DNA of 64,000 nucleotides. It comes from Stentor coeruleus. Lineage: Eukaryota > Ciliophora > Heterotrichea > Heterotrichida > Stentoridae. Below the pieces are notes generated by a model. The model was not told where the DNA came from, did no database searches, and saw only the letters and a program-made list of their open reading frames with translations. A program made the translations under genes and the position numbers. This document shows, piece by piece, positions 1-10,135 of the stretch; the stretch's first letter is position 1, and the number at the start of each line of letters is the position of its first letter. The stretch spans positions 34,744 through 98,743 of the forward strand of contig MPUH01000130.1 of the NCBI GenBank assembly GCA_001970955.1, written 5' to 3'.

Positions 1-1190
1 TTTTTATCAGTAGACTTTAAAATTACTGGTGATAGAAAACGTTTTTTTTCTAATTTTTCAAAGCTTTTACTATTTGTGGGTACTTTTTTATCAGTAATTT
101 GTGGTAGATTTTTTATTCTACTTAATGAAGATTGACGCTTTTTACTTAGAAAGTTTTTAGCTTCTTGAAAGTTCCTTAAGCACTTTTCTAAGTCTGAGTT
201 ATTTGGCTGAAGTTTTTCTATGACTTTTTCGAGTTTGTTTGCAAGATTGAGTTCGTCTCTAGTGAAATGACATAAATCTTTTATAACATAACTGAGAGAT
301 GTTAGAATTTCATTTGGTAAATTAGGTTTTATTATATTTTTTATAGGGTAAAATGATTCTGGACACCCTTGATGAGTATAAAGTTTTTTTATATTTCCTT
401 GATCATCATAACCGTCTATGTAGTTTTCATTGTTTGAATAAAGAAGAAATACTGAATCTTTATGTGTTAAGAGTTTTATTATTGGAATTGGGAGCATTTC
501 TGGTTTTGAAGGGAGGATTGTGTATTTCGAATAATTGTTTTGGCATTTTAAACTCAAAATTGTTATGCCAATGGAAAGGTTGTCAGCAAGTTTTTGTACA
601 GATCCAGGGTTGTTTAAGTCATATTCAATATATTTCGCTAAAAAGTTCAGTCTGAAAAAAATATCTTCCTTGCCATCAGGAAAAATTAACTCGAAAATGT
701 CCTTGAAATTGTCTTTCAAAATGATTTTCCTTTCAGGAACAAGTTTGTTTAAAATATCCTCAGAAGCACCAAATCTTACGACAGATTCTAAAAATCCTAG
801 CATTATCGCTGCTTCTTTTGTGCAAAAATACTTATTAGAAACAAAAAAATCAATAAAATCTTGATGTTGAGGAAGTTTAGTATCCTTAAAACACACTCGT
901 GAACTAAAAACATGATCTTTTTTGTAAAGATCAACTAAATATGTATAATCAAAATCAGTATTTAAAGTTTTAGTCTCTGTATTGAATGAAAACCCTTTTC
1001 CGATGTAAAAATATAAAACAAAGTCTTTTATTGGCAGACCTTGATGATTGCATAATAGGGATAAAGGGATTAAAGATTCAGATTTAGATGATTTTAATAA
1101 AATTTGACCTTCAGTGGTTATTCCTATAAGTTTAGATTGAGAGATCTGTGTTATAGCTTCTATTGTAACTTGGCTATAAGAGCTGTGCAT
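1..1190 (-). CDS. Unidentified protein, 3' end beyond the left edge
   Basis: An uninterrupted minus-strand reading frame of 396 codons starts at the ATG complementary to 1188-1190 (MHSSYSQVTIEAITQ) and leaves the window at base 1 without a stop. The product is mixed alpha/beta and soluble-looking in its first 300 residues. It then has a charged, probably helical stretch (about residues 300-350, rich in E, K, L and N) and a basic, Ser/Lys-rich tail. I recognise no domain. The codon use is like that of its neighbours and the frame stays open throughout, so it is very likely a real gene. Plus-strand frames at 353-864 are shadows of it. Its 1.3-kb upstream region separates it from the ankyrin-like gene. 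Confidence 0.75.
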   Translation of the reverse strand, partial: MHSSYSQVTIEAITQISQSKLIGITTEGQILLKSSKSESLIPLSLLCNHQGLPIKDFVLYFYIGKGFSFNTETKTLNTDFDYTYLVDLYKKDHVFSSRVCFKDTKLPQHQDFIDFFVSNKYFCTKEAAIMLGFLESVVRFGASEDILNKLVPERKIILKDNFKDIFELIFPDGKEDIFFRLNFLAKYIEYDLNNPGSVQKLADNLSIGITILSLKCQNNYSKYTILPSKPEMLPIPIIKLLTHKDSVFLLYSNNENYIDGYDDQGNIKKLYTHQGCPESFYPIKNIIKPNLPNEILTSLSYVIKDLCHFTRDELNLANKLEKVIEKLQPNNSDLEKCLRNFQEAKNFLSKKRQSSLSRIKNLPQITDKKVPTNSKSFEKLEKKRFLSPVILKSTDK

Positions 1191-2476
1191 CTTTTATCTA
1201 GTATTGTCTTATAAGCATAAAATAAAGGTTAAATAATTATAAAGTTTATTTTATAGAAAGACTATAGATATTAAATTTTGTGGGTTAATGACTTGTGATA
1301 GTATTATTGAATTTTTTATGAAATTAGATTGTTAAGCTTAATTATGAATAAAAGATGCTAAATAGTTCTTAAAGATGAGAATTAGATGAAAAAATTGCAT
1401 TTAATGTTGTGGAAATATTAAATTATAAGCTATAATTTATTGTGATTCAAAGACTATTTTTAGTTATGTAATTATTTAAAATGCTTTAAAATAATCCTAG
1501 ACAAGTGCTATAAGGCAGTTGTAAATAGAATTATTAAGCTATGCTAAATTTTACTATAATGATAAGTTTTTAAAATTCAAAAGAGTTGAAAATAGGTAAA
1601 TTTTAACTGAATTAAAAAAAAAATTTAAGAAAATATTATAAGCGTTTGTTTTTAGATAAATATAATTTTAATACTCGTTTAATTTGATTTATAATATGAT
1701 AAAGTAATTCATAATTTATATAGTTTAAGTTACTGTTTAGCTATATTGATTTTTTTTAAGAAATTGGCTATGAATGATTTGTTATTTATGAAAAATCGCT
1801 AATAGAATTAGTGATTAGATTAAATTACAAATATTTTAAAGTTTAAATAGTATAGTTATATAAAGAAAAATATTAATTATTGGATATTTAATAGATATTA
1901 GCTTTAAAACACTTTTTAGTATGATACACAAAATTAAACTCCATTTTGTTTGTGGAGCAAGTTTAACCATGAGCACTTTGTCCTATAGAAAATTCCTAAA
2001 ACCAAAATCATGCGAAATTAATAGATTAAAAAGTCATTCAATTTACACCGTATCCAATTTCATTCATCATCCCAAGGTTAAATTTTATATTATATCAATC
2101 AATAAAGCTAATGAAATAATAAAATCCTAATTTCAATAAAAACCTAATCTAAAATCCTAGCATATTTTTCAATAATAAATCCTATCAATAATTCAAAATA
2201 ATCCTAAAAGTTTTCACCATCATAAAATCCAAATTATACCACCCACCCTTTTAAATCAATTAAAATCCAAAACACACTCTATAAACTAACGTCTAAAAAA
2301 ACTTTATTTATATATAAATATTACCTCTCAATACCTACCACAACTTCATAAGACCCAAATATTTTATCTTCCAATCATATCCTACATTTTCAAATCCAAT
2401 CACAATCATAATCCCCTTCATAAAAATCCACCTATCCCAAGCATTTCACTATCAACCCAATCCTCATAAATAATAA
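1191..2476. other. Intergenic, no gene supported
   Basis: The stretch is very AT-rich. From 1191 to about 1920 the plus strand is G-biased, which fits the upstream region of the minus-strand gene at 1-1190. From about 1930 to 2476 it becomes C-biased, which fits the region downstream of the minus-strand ankyrin-like gene. A 69-codon plus-strand frame at 1921-2130 has no recognisable features and I do not call it. Confidence 0.5.
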
Positions 2477-3553
2477 CTAATTCAAATTATTTAAAAAGCT
2501 TGCACATCCATGACTATTCTTAAATCCAATCTCCGAAATCGAACTCACAATACTATTCGGTTCTTCAATAAACTTCCTCGCTTCCTCACTAAAAATCTCT
2601 TCATTTTTCCCATTATCCCCTTCCCTCATAACAGCCCTTAAACGTAGATTTCCCTTCTCCACATCTGCTTTTTTTGTCATAATCCCAACTTTTTCCAACC
2701 TTTTCTCAATATACCCGACCATTTCTTGTCCTTCAGCTAAAGTTAGCAATTCTTCATAATTATAACTTATATCCACACCAACAACTTCAACCAAATAACT
2801 CACACATTCAATATAACTATAATTAGGTGTTGTTTTAAATGCTGAAACACATATCATAATCGATGTTTCTTTTTGGCTATTCAATTTTTTGAAATCAACT
2901 CCACATACTTCATAAAGCATTTTTACTAAAGCAAAACATCCTGATCTACAAGCTATAAGCCCAGCATCTTCACCAAAATATTCATCTGTTGCAAAAATGT
3001 CAAATTCTCTTGGAATATGATTTTTGTCTTTGAAGTAGTTATAAATATAAGAGACTATATGAAACATTCCAGCTCGACATGCAGAATGAATTGCTAAATC
3101 GAATTCATGCCTTGTTGTGATTGTATCTTTTAGGTCGATTGTAAAACTTTTAGTTAAAGAAGGAAATGAATTATGGTTTTTTAAGTAAAGAGGTAGATAG
3201 AAATCTAGAAGGTCTTTATGGCCTTTGAAACAAATGACGTTTATTGCCCTGAGGTTGCTTTTTTCTAAGAGATCATCCATAGCTTTAAGTGATGCTCCAC
3301 GATGATAAAGGAAACGAAATATGGATGATTTACCAAGAAAAAGACTGTATGCTAAGGAGTTTAAGTGGATATTGTTGATAACAGTGATTTCTTCATCAAG
3401 AAAATTTTTGCCTTGAGTGAGAGGGGCTCTTTTTTTATGCATCGATATCAACATACCGAGTCTATTTACTGAGCCTAAATCAATAGCTTCTTTTAATTTT
3501 GCTAATAACATTTCAATGTTACCTTTCGCATTAGTACTTTCACAGCATCCCAT
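2477..3553 (-). CDS. Ankyrin-repeat-like protein with acylated N-terminus
   Basis: 358 residues, beginning MGCCESTNAKG. Gly2 followed by two Cys and a Ser is a strong N-myristoylation plus palmitoylation signature, so membrane attachment is inferred. The body contains about five degenerate ankyrin-like units at roughly residues 65-95, 100-130, 150-180, 195-225 and 230-275, each with the helix-turn-helix spacing and loops such as HRGASLKAMDD or CGVDFKKL. The last 80 residues are charged and probably disordered. The stop is TAG. The gene is divergent from the casein kinase gene, with about 160 bp between them. The binding partner is unknown. The repeats are weak, so the ankyrin call rests on pattern rather than on a clear consensus. 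Confidence 0.75.
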   Translation of the reverse strand: MGCCESTNAKGNIEMLLAKLKEAIDLGSVNRLGMLISMHKKRAPLTQGKNFLDEEITVINNIHLNSLAYSLFLGKSSIFRFLYHRGASLKAMDDLLEKSNLRAINVICFKGHKDLLDFYLPLYLKNHNSFPSLTKSFTIDLKDTITTRHEFDLAIHSACRAGMFHIVSYIYNYFKDKNHIPREFDIFATDEYFGEDAGLIACRSGCFALVKMLYEVCGVDFKKLNSQKETSIMICVSAFKTTPNYSYIECVSYLVEVVGVDISYNYEELLTLAEGQEMVGYIEKRLEKVGIMTKKADVEKGNLRLRAVMREGDNGKNEEIFSEEARKFIEEPNSIVSSISEIGFKNSHGCASFLNNLN

Positions 3554-3715
3554 TTTAATATTTAATCACCATTATAAACTAAATATCTTTAACTTATTAA
3601 ACATAATAATTTATGTGTTATTTATAGTCAATACTTTTATAAAATTCTAAACTTTTTAAAACCTAATATTATGTTCAATTCAAACTATTAGGCTAATTTT
3701 CATATATTTTTTAAG

Positions 3716-4744
3716 ATGGACCTAAAGGTTGGAGGAAAATACAGACTTGGCAGGAAAATAGGTCATGGGTCATTTGGAGACATATACCTAGCAGTAAACA
3801 TCCAAAACAATGAAGAAGTTGCAGTAAAGCTTGAAAAGGTTCGTTCAAGTCATCCTCAGCTACTTTATGAATCTCGTGTTATTAGAACCCTTCAAGGCGG
3901 TGTTGGAATCCCCAACATCTATTGGTATGGTGTAGAAGGTGACTACAACGTTATGGTTATGGAACTTTTTGGCCCTTCGCTTGAAGACCTTTTACAGTTT
4001 TGTAAGCCGAGCCTGTCACTCAAAACAGTCCTAATGCTCGCAGACCAAATGATCGCGAGGGTCGAGTACGTGCATTCAAAAAATTTCCTACACCGAGATA
4101 TCAAACCTGACAACTTCATAATCGGCTTATCGCAAAAAGCTCATCAAGTATATATAATCGATTTTGGGCTTTCTAAAAAATACCGTGACTCTAAAACAAA
4201 CCAGCACATTCCTTACCGCGAAGGAAAAAGTTTAACAGGTACAGCAAGATATGCATCAATCTTTACTCATTTAGGTATTGAACAATCACGTCGTGATGAT
4301 TTAGAAGGTTTAGGCTACGTTATAATCTATTTACTTAAAGGTTCACTTCCTTGGCAAGGTCTTAAAGGTGATACTAAAAAAGAAAAGTATCAAAACATAA
4401 CTGATAAAAAAACAAGTACACCAGTTGAAGTCTTATGTGCTGATTTACCTATAGAATTCGCTAATTTCATAAACTATTGTAAAGCTCTTAGGTTTGAAGA
4501 TAGACCTGATTATGCTTTACTTAGGAGGAATTTTAAAGATTTATTTGGAAGACTTGGTATGGCTTTGGATTATATGTATGATTGGTGTCTATTAAAGCAA
4601 AACGAACAAGAGAAGAAAAAAGCTGATGCGGTACAAGAAAGAACAATTGAGGAATATAAACAGCCACGGCCTAGACCGACACAGAAGCAAGGGGCGAATC
4701 CAGGACCTAAAATTGTCACTATTCCTAGTAGAGCTTTAAAGTAA
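3716..4744 (+). CDS. Casein kinase 1 (delta/epsilon type) Ser/Thr kinase
   Basis: 342 residues. The protein kinase domain spans about residues 9-280. It has the glycine loop GHGSFGDIY, the catalytic Lys in VAVKLE, the catalytic loop [18 protein letters not shown] as the CK1 form of the Mg-binding motif, and the CK1-specific [13 protein letters not shown]1 enzymes phosphorylate primed or acidic sites and act in many pathways, including ciliary and endocytic control. The CK1 substrate-loop motif reads [11 protein letters not shown], where family members normally have Asn in place of Phe. The C-terminal tail of about 50 residues is Lys/Pro-rich. The start is the first ATG after a short leader. 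VPS35 follows on the same strand after less than 100 bp. Confidence 0.95.
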   Translation: MDLKVGGKYRLGRKIGHGSFGDIYLAVNIQNNEEVAVKLEKVRSSHPQLLYESRVIRTLQGGVGIPNIYWYGVEGDYNVMVMELFGPSLEDLLQFCKPSLSLKTVLMLADQMIARVEYVHSKNFLHRDIKPDNFIIGLSQKAHQVYIIDFGLSKKYRDSKTNQHIPYREGKSLTGTARYASIFTHLGIEQSRRDDLEGLGYVIIYLLKGSLPWQGLKGDTKKEKYQNITDKKTSTPVEVLCADLPIEFANFINYCKALRFEDRPDYALLRRNFKDLFGRLGMALDYMYDWCLLKQNEQEKKKADAVQERTIEEYKQPRPRPTQKQGANPGPKIVTIPSRALK

Positions 4745-4830
4745 TATAAAATAGCGTTTTGTTAGAAGTATTAGAGATTAGAAGAATTTTTATTAGAACT
4801 CATTATTTGGCTAGTTGGATTATAATAAAA

Positions 4831-7095
4831 ATGGATGATGACCAGGAGAAACTATTGAATCAAGCATCAGCTGTGGTGAAAACTGCAGGGATTCAGATGC
4901 AGAAATCATTTGATTCGAATAACACAGCAGATGTTATCAAATATGCTGTGGATATGATAAGTGAGTTAAAATCATCTTCGTTGTCACCAAAAACTTATTA
5001 TGAATTGTATATGCAGGTTTTTGATCAACTTAGTAGATTAGAGTCTTATTTTATGCAAGAATACAGGAGAAATGGGAAGATTGCTGAGCTTTTTGAAAGG
5101 GTACAACATGTACCTGCCATATTACCCAGATTATATTTGCTGATTACAGTAGGGTCGGTTTATATAAACACTAACGAAATATCAGCAAAAGATATGCTTA
5201 GAGACTTGATTGAAATGACTAAAGGAGTTCAGCATCCAATCCGTGGGCTTTTTTTAAGGTATTATTTGAACAAAATGTCAAAAGATAAACTTCCAGATTC
5301 ATTAAGCGAGTCTGATAAAGGTGAAGTGAATGACTCGATTGACTTTTTACTTAACAACTTTTCAGAAATGTGCAGACTTTGGGTACGTATGCAACATACT
5401 GGTGGAATTAAAGATAAAACTAAACGTGAAAAAGAAAGAAATGATTTAAAAGTGACAGTCGGTGAGAATATTGTTAGACTAAGCAACCTTGAAGGTGTAT
5501 CACTTGAACTTTATTCTTCAATTGTCCTTCCTAGAAGTCTTGAAGTTATTCTTAATAGTAAAGATGCTATAGCTCAACAATATCTTATGGACTGTATGAT
5601 TCAAGCTTTCCCTGACCGATATCATCTTCATAATTTAAATTCTCTTCTTGAAACAACAACACAACTTCAGCCAAGTGTAGAAATCAAAGGGATATTCATA
5701 AATCTTCTTAACAGAATCTCAGATTTCGCTGAAGGTGTTGATTTAGAAATCGTCCAAAACGTCGATATTTTCTCTTTAATCAAAACCCATGTCGACAAAC
5801 TTTTATCAGAAACCAGCGCAACAGGGGAAATAAGCAAATTCATCCAGCTTTTCGTCGCTTTTATCAGACTTTCTTTAAAATGTTATCCTGACAACAATGA
5901 AAACGTTAATAGTATTTTGAATTCTGCAGTTGAACTTATTGAAAAAGAAGACTCAGGAAAACATCTTGATACTGAATCTTTAAACAATATAGCAAAATTG
6001 TTATCTCATCCTTTAGACTCTTTAGGTTTAGCTGTTCTTGATATGAAAGGTTTTCCTAAACTCATGTCTTATCTTCAATTTACATCAAGGAAAAAAGTAG
6101 CTTTACGTATAGTTAAATCAGTTGTCTCATTGAAAATATATTTAACTTCTATAGAAGTAGTCAAAACAATGCTTGAATATATAAATAGTTTACTTTTTGA
6201 TATAGCAGATACTGTAGAAAGTGATGCTTATGAATTTGAAGAAGAACAAGAATTTATTGCAAGACTTGTTCATATGGTTGTATCTGAAAATCCAAATGAA
6301 TTATTTGCTATGCTTGGGATATTTAAAGATAAATTCTTTATGGGTGGGGTTTCAAGACAAATATACACATTCCCAGCATTGATTTTTGCTTATATAAAAT
6401 TCTCATCACAATTAACAGAAAGTGCAGATGTTAAACTTAAAGATGTTACGAAAATCTTGTATGGACTTGTACAGAAAATATCGAAAATCAACCCTGAATT
6501 AGGGTATAAATTGTCTTTACAATGCGCACATTGTATTAATTCTTATGATACAGAAAAAGAATTAGAAGAAGAAGCTTATGAATATGCTGCTGATGCTTTG
6601 GTGATATTTCAAGATAGTCTTAATGATTTAGAAGTGAAATATAATGCAATTAAGATCATTTCGGCGAATTTGGCTCATTTAACATGTTTTAGTAGCGAGA
6701 ATATTATAACATTGAATCTTAATTGTGCTCAGTTTGCATCAAAAATGCTTAGGAAAAATGAGGAAATTGAAGGGAACCTTATGGCTGCAAGGCTTTTCTG
6801 GAGTAAGGCTTTACAGGATGAAGAAAAAGTTATGGAATATTTAAAAAGAGCTTTTAAACAAGCGAAAAATGAGGGAGAAAGCAATAAAAACTCGTTAGGA
6901 GTTTTACAAGTGATTAATGAGTTTTTGTATTTGGGGATGAATGAAGTTAGTGAAATTGAAGCTGAGACGGTAAATGGACTTGTTGATGTTGCGAAAAAAA
7001 TTGTCAATGATGAAACTAGAGACTATTGGAGAGCTACAACTAATTATATAAGAAACAAACAGAAGGAAGGAAAATTAGAAGGGATTACTTATTAA
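4831..7095 (+). CDS. VPS35: Retromer subunit VPS35
   Basis: 754 residues from the first in-frame ATG at 4831; the frame is open further upstream but has no ATG there. VPS35 is the alpha-solenoid backbone of the retromer cargo complex, which recycles receptors from endosomes. Diagnostic family motifs are PRLYLLITVG (about residue 98) and GVQHPIRGLFLRYYL (about residue 133), the latter forming the VPS26-binding region. The rest is HEAT-like helices to the end, as expected. The length matches the usual 750-800 residues. An acidic segment near residue 470 (EFEEEQEF) resembles the linker known in the family. No intron is needed. The gene sits 86 bp downstream of CK1. Confidence 0.95.
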   Translation: MDDDQEKLLNQASAVVKTAGIQMQKSFDSNNTADVIKYAVDMISELKSSSLSPKTYYELYMQVFDQLSRLESYFMQEYRRNGKIAELFERVQHVPAILPRLYLLITVGSVYINTNEISAKDMLRDLIEMTKGVQHPIRGLFLRYYLNKMSKDKLPDSLSESDKGEVNDSIDFLLNNFSEMCRLWVRMQHTGGIKDKTKREKERNDLKVTVGENIVRLSNLEGVSLELYSSIVLPRSLEVILNSKDAIAQQYLMDCMIQAFPDRYHLHNLNSLLETTTQLQPSVEIKGIFINLLNRISDFAEGVDLEIVQNVDIFSLIKTHVDKLLSETSATGEISKFIQLFVAFIRLSLKCYPDNNENVNSILNSAVELIEKEDSGKHLDTESLNNIAKLLSHPLDSLGLAVLDMKGFPKLMSYLQFTSRKKVALRIVKSVVSLKIYLTSIEVVKTMLEYINSLLFDIADTVESDAYEFEEEQEFIARLVHMVVSENPNELFAMLGIFKDKFFMGGVSRQIYTFPALIFAYIKFSSQLTESADVKLKDVTKILYGLVQKISKINPELGYKLSLQCAHCINSYDTEKELEEEAYEYAADALVIFQDSLNDLEVKYNAIKIISANLAHLTCFSSENIITLNLNCAQFASKMLRKNEEIEGNLMAARLFWSKALQDEEKVMEYLKRAFKQAKNEGESNKNSLGVLQVINEFLYLGMNEVSEIEAETVNGLVDVAKKIVNDETRDYWRATTNYIRNKQKEGKLEGITY

Positions 7096-7122
7096 GTTAG
7101 TTTTTTTTTAAGTTTTTTTATC

Positions 7123-7878
7123 TTAAGTTTTTTTGAATTTGTATTTTGACAGTTTAAGTTTCATGATTCCTGTTTCGAAATCTGCTTGATTGACTACAAA
7201 CCTAAACTCTTTTGCTAATTCATGGTTAGTTTGTATATTTTTGAGTTTTTCCAAGATAGAGTTGTTTAAAGAATGATGGTTTTTTAGTTCTTTTGCTGAA
7301 TGATGGATGTTAGATTTTTTAGAGAACTTTTTTGGTTTTTTAGTAGTTGTGAAAATACTTTTTGGTCTGTTGCTGAGTTTTGGCTCATATGATGTTAGAA
7401 ACGTACTTTTAGTTTTTTTACTTGAGGGCTTTGGGGTTTGGACTTCTGGGAATATTGGCGAATTTGGTTTGGATATATCAGGCATACAGAAACTTTGTTT
7501 TGTTGAACCGAACTGCCTCTTACGATCGTGAAGAACTTTGAAAATCGATTTTTTTTGCATCATATTTTCAGTGATAAACATTTTGTCTTCAGGTGAATCA
7601 TAATCTAATAATTTTTTTACAGCTTCAATCGACCCTTTGCGGAAATGTTTATATCCTCCAATTGGTTTTCTTTTCTTTTTAGTATCAATTTTTCTACTAG
7701 GTGAAAATGCACTCTGTAGTTGACACGATAATTTTTTTAAAGATATAGAATTGAACTTCCGATTATCTGAATGTTCTTCTAAACTTTTTTTCATTCTATC
7801 AAGATTACTGAGAACTTTTTTAAGTTTTCTATATTGCTTATTGTTACTTGGTGACCCACAATAATTATCGCTGTTCAT
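7123..7878 (-). CDS. Small basic Lys/Ser-rich protein, unknown function
   Basis: 251 residues, strongly basic and rich in Lys, Ser and Asn, with a likely helical N-terminal segment (about residues 16-60) and mostly low-complexity sequence after it. Short motifs such as RKPIGGYKHFRKGSIEAVKKLLDY (in part) and PKPSSKKTKS suggest a disordered, perhaps cytoskeleton- or nucleic-acid-binding protein, but I recognise no domain. The stop is TAA. Its 3' end lies 27 bp from that of VPS35 (convergent), and it is divergent from the Dpy-30-like gene with about 160 bp between start codons. It is real by frame length and codon use, but its function is open. Confidence 0.65.
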   Translation of the reverse strand: MNSDNYCGSPSNNKQYRKLKKVLSNLDRMKKSLEEHSDNRKFNSISLKKLSCQLQSAFSPSRKIDTKKKRKPIGGYKHFRKGSIEAVKKLLDYDSPEDKMFITENMMQKKSIFKVLHDRKRQFGSTKQSFCMPDISKPNSPIFPEVQTPKPSSKKTKSTFLTSYEPKLSNRPKSIFTTTKKPKKFSKKSNIHHSAKELKNHHSLNNSILEKLKNIQTNHELAKEFRFVVNQADFETGIMKLKLSKYKFKKT

Positions 7879-8039
7879 TCAATAAAATTATTTTTTTCAA
7901 TTATTTTATGGAATTAAATTTATACCAACTGGCTATAAAAATTTCCTATCCTACCAAAAAATATGAAGTACATAAACTATTTTATAAGCAAAAATATAAT
8001 ACTTATATCGAAAAAAATACCCTAAGAATTAATAAAAAA

Positions 8040-8375
8040 ATGGAATTCGGCTTAGGAAGTTCTAACATAACTGCAACAGATTATTTATCTAAAACAGTTT
8101 TACCTGCACTTGATTATTCATTAGCTAAGCTTATAGACCATATTATCAAAACTAAAGAAATTGATAAGTGGAAAGAAGCTAAAGATGAAGAGTATATAAA
8201 AATACGCAGAGATGCTCGACGAAAACAACGTCGAGATGCAGGTGAAAGTGTTAGTGGAAGTGAGGAATGGGAAGAAAGTGAAGGATCTGAAGAAAAAGTT
8301 GAAATCGCCCCGCCATTTGACCCTGTGGACTTTATCGCGGATAGTCTTATGGAATTTAGAGAAAAAAGTAGTTAA
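8040..8375 (+). CDS. Dpy-30-like motif protein, probably ciliary
   Basis: 111 residues from the ATG at 8040. The frame is open upstream to about 7848, but that stretch is low-complexity and overlaps the promoter of the divergent gene. Residues 12-32 (TDYLSKTVLPALDYSLAKLI) match helix 1 of a Dpy-30 motif, and the C-terminal PPFDPVDFIADSLM matches helix 2 (consensus DPIxFLAxYLL). The two halves are separated by a charged linker of about 60 residues instead of a short loop. Dpy-30/RIIa folds dimerise and dock amphipathic helices in radial-spoke, IQ-motif and chromatin proteins. The insertion resembles proteins such as IQCK, but the exact orthologue is not certain. Peroxiredoxin follows after 45 bp. 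Confidence 0.6.
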   Translation: MEFGLGSSNITATDYLSKTVLPALDYSLAKLIDHIIKTKEIDKWKEAKDEEYIKIRRDARRKQRRDAGESVSGSEEWEESEGSEEKVEIAPPFDPVDFIADSLMEFREKSS

Positions 8376-8420
8376 TAAAACATAAGCTTTGATAAATAAT
8401 AAGTCTTATAAGCTCTTCAT

Positions 8421-8963
8421 ATGTTTAGATTATACAAAAATCATATAAATATGCTGAAGTTTATTCCTAAAAGATTTCTTCATGTTGGGCAAACAATACC
8501 ACAAATGAATCTAACAATTGTATCAGGAAATGAACAGAAGTATAATATTGAAAAAAGTGTGGATAGTATAAAGTTCTTTGGGAATAAGAAAATTGTATTA
8601 GTTGGGTTTCCTGGAGCATTTACCCCTACCTGCACTGGATCACATATTCCAGAGTTTATAAAACTTAATGATAAGTTCAAAGAAAAAGGTGTTGAGGTTG
8701 TAGGCCTTGCTATTAATGATCCTTTTGTTCTTAAAGAATTTGGTGAAGAACTTCAAGCTTCGATACCTTTTATTTGTGATGGGACGATGAATTTTACAAA
8801 AGCTATAGAGGCGGGTGTTGATCTTACAGCACATGCACTTGGATTTAGAACTAGAAGATTTACAGCTCTTGTTGAAAATGGGACGATAACTCAATTGAAT
8901 GATGAAAAAGGTGCGACTATGTCTGATGTTTCTAAAGCTGAGACAATCCTTAGGCTACTTTAA
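8421..8963 (+). CDS. Mitochondrial peroxiredoxin, PRX5 type
   Basis: 180 residues. Peroxiredoxins reduce hydrogen peroxide and organic peroxides. The active-site motif GFPGAFTPTCTGSHIP places the peroxidatic Cys at about residue 71, with the conserved Pro, Thr and downstream Arg (RTRRFTALVENG) of the PRX5/AhpE-like group. The first 30 residues are basic and hydrophobic without acids (FRLYKNHINMLKFIPKRF), as in a mitochondrial targeting peptide. A second ATG 10 codons in is an alternative start. No downstream resolving Cys of the typical 2-Cys kind is visible at the C-terminus. The gene lies just behind the Dpy-30-like gene on the same strand. Confidence 0.93.
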   Translation: MFRLYKNHINMLKFIPKRFLHVGQTIPQMNLTIVSGNEQKYNIEKSVDSIKFFGNKKIVLVGFPGAFTPTCTGSHIPEFIKLNDKFKEKGVEVVGLAINDPFVLKEFGEELQASIPFICDGTMNFTKAIEAGVDLTAHALGFRTRRFTALVENGTITQLNDEKGATMSDVSKAETILRLL

Positions 8964-9283
8964 TTTAATCGTAGTAGGTTTTATGTTATAAACTTGATAA
9001 ATGTTTTAAAAAAAATAATAATAGAAAAATTCAAATGATTTGTATTTTCTTATGTGAAAATACATCTTTTCTTAGTGTTGTGTATTTTTTTTAGTGCAAT
9101 TTATAGGGTTTTTCAATTATTTTATAAAGAAAAAAAAAACTTTTCAAATACAAATTCAAAATAACAGTCTAATATTTTAGTTAAATTTTCATATATTCAT
9201 ATGATTATACTCATGAGAATAACTGTTAATTTCTAATTATATTCAAATAGTTTTATACTTTTATCTGAAACTTTATAAGAAAA
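8964..9283. other. Intergenic, upstream of first DUF1295 gene
   Basis: AT-rich sequence with homopolymer A and T runs between two plus-strand genes. I see no RNA gene or repeat. Confidence 0.4.
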
Positions 9284-10135
9284 ATGGCATCCACAATATC
9301 AAGTCTAGCATCAATACTCTTTTTATTCCTCATAAGTCTTCTTATAGCTCCTTATCTATCAAAATTTGAAACTGTATCTTTTCTCACAGCTTCAATCATC
9401 CTTTATACATTTACGAAGTCTACTCTTCTAGACAATTATTCCATCATTGATGAATTTTGGTCTACAGCTCCAATTTTTTTTACTTACCATTTGAATCATT
9501 GGACATACCGAGGTATCCTTATGCTTATCCTATCATCTATATGGGGTATAAGACTTTCTTACAACTTTTGGCGAAAAGGTGGATATAGAGGTTTAGAGGA
9601 TTACAGATGGAGATATATAAAATCTAAAATCCCAAACAAATTTTTATGGGTCTTATTTAACTTGTTTATTATCAGTGGGTCACAAACTTTACTTTTATTA
9701 GCAATTTGCACCCCAGTTTTATATGAAGATCAAAGCAATTTATGTTTGAAAGATATTATATTAACTATTGGGTATTTAGGGTTTGTTTTATTAGAAACTT
9801 GGGCTGATCAAAATCAATGGGATTTTCAGTGTAGGAAATTAGATGTTATTAAAAGTGGGGGGAAATTAAAGGAAAATTTTGTCACAACTGGACTGTTTAG
9901 ATATTCGAGACACCCTAATTATTTTGCTGAACATTGTATTTGGTGGATATTTTATGCTTTTAGTTATAGTATGAATTTATCGATTATTGGGGTTATTGTG
10001 TGGAGTTTACAGTTTCAGAGCTCGGTTTATATTACTGAAAATTTGAGTTTGGGAAAGTATCCAGAGTATGCGCAGTATCAGAAAAGTACTTCAAGAGTTA
10101 TACCTTGGTTTTCTAGTAAGAAAAAAATGACTTAA
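9284..10135 (+). CDS. DUF1295 / steroid 5-alpha-reductase-like membrane protein, copy 1
   Basis: 283 residues with about six hydrophobic segments (roughly residues 5-25, 30-50, 60-100, 120-155, 160-175, 235-255). The family signature LFRYSRHPNYFAEHCIWW is at about residue 204, and KGGYRGLEDYRW at about residue 100 is also typical of DUF1295 proteins. The family is related to steroid and fatty-acyl reductases and is expected in the ER membrane using NADPH, but its substrate is not known here. A near-full-length paralogue of exactly the same length follows on the same strand at 10714, so this is a tandem duplication. Confidence 0.88.
   Translation: MASTISSLASILFLFLISLLIAPYLSKFETVSFLTASIILYTFTKSTLLDNYSIIDEFWSTAPIFFTYHLNHWTYRGILMLILSSIWGIRLSYNFWRKGGYRGLEDYRWRYIKSKIPNKFLWVLFNLFIISGSQTLLLLAICTPVLYEDQSNLCLKDIILTIGYLGFVLLETWADQNQWDFQCRKLDVIKSGGKLKENFVTTGLFRYSRHPNYFAEHCIWWIFYAFSYSMNLSIIGVIVWSLQFQSSVYITENLSLGKYPEYAQYQKSTSRVIPWFSSKKKMT

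Noticed and set aside
353-864. Two plus-strand frames near the left edge
   Set aside because: They overlap a 396-codon open minus-strand frame with better codon use and a more normal protein.
1921-2130. 69-codon plus-strand frame
   Set aside because: The translation is AT-driven and lies in a 3' flank. It has no domain and no neighbour support.
4741-4756. GTAA...AG segment at the end of CK1 as a possible intron
   Set aside because: It is 14 nt long, no conserved sequence follows, and the CK1 tail already ends normally.
4759-4830. N-terminal extension of VPS35
   Set aside because: The frame is open but has no ATG before 4831, and the extra residues do not match the family.
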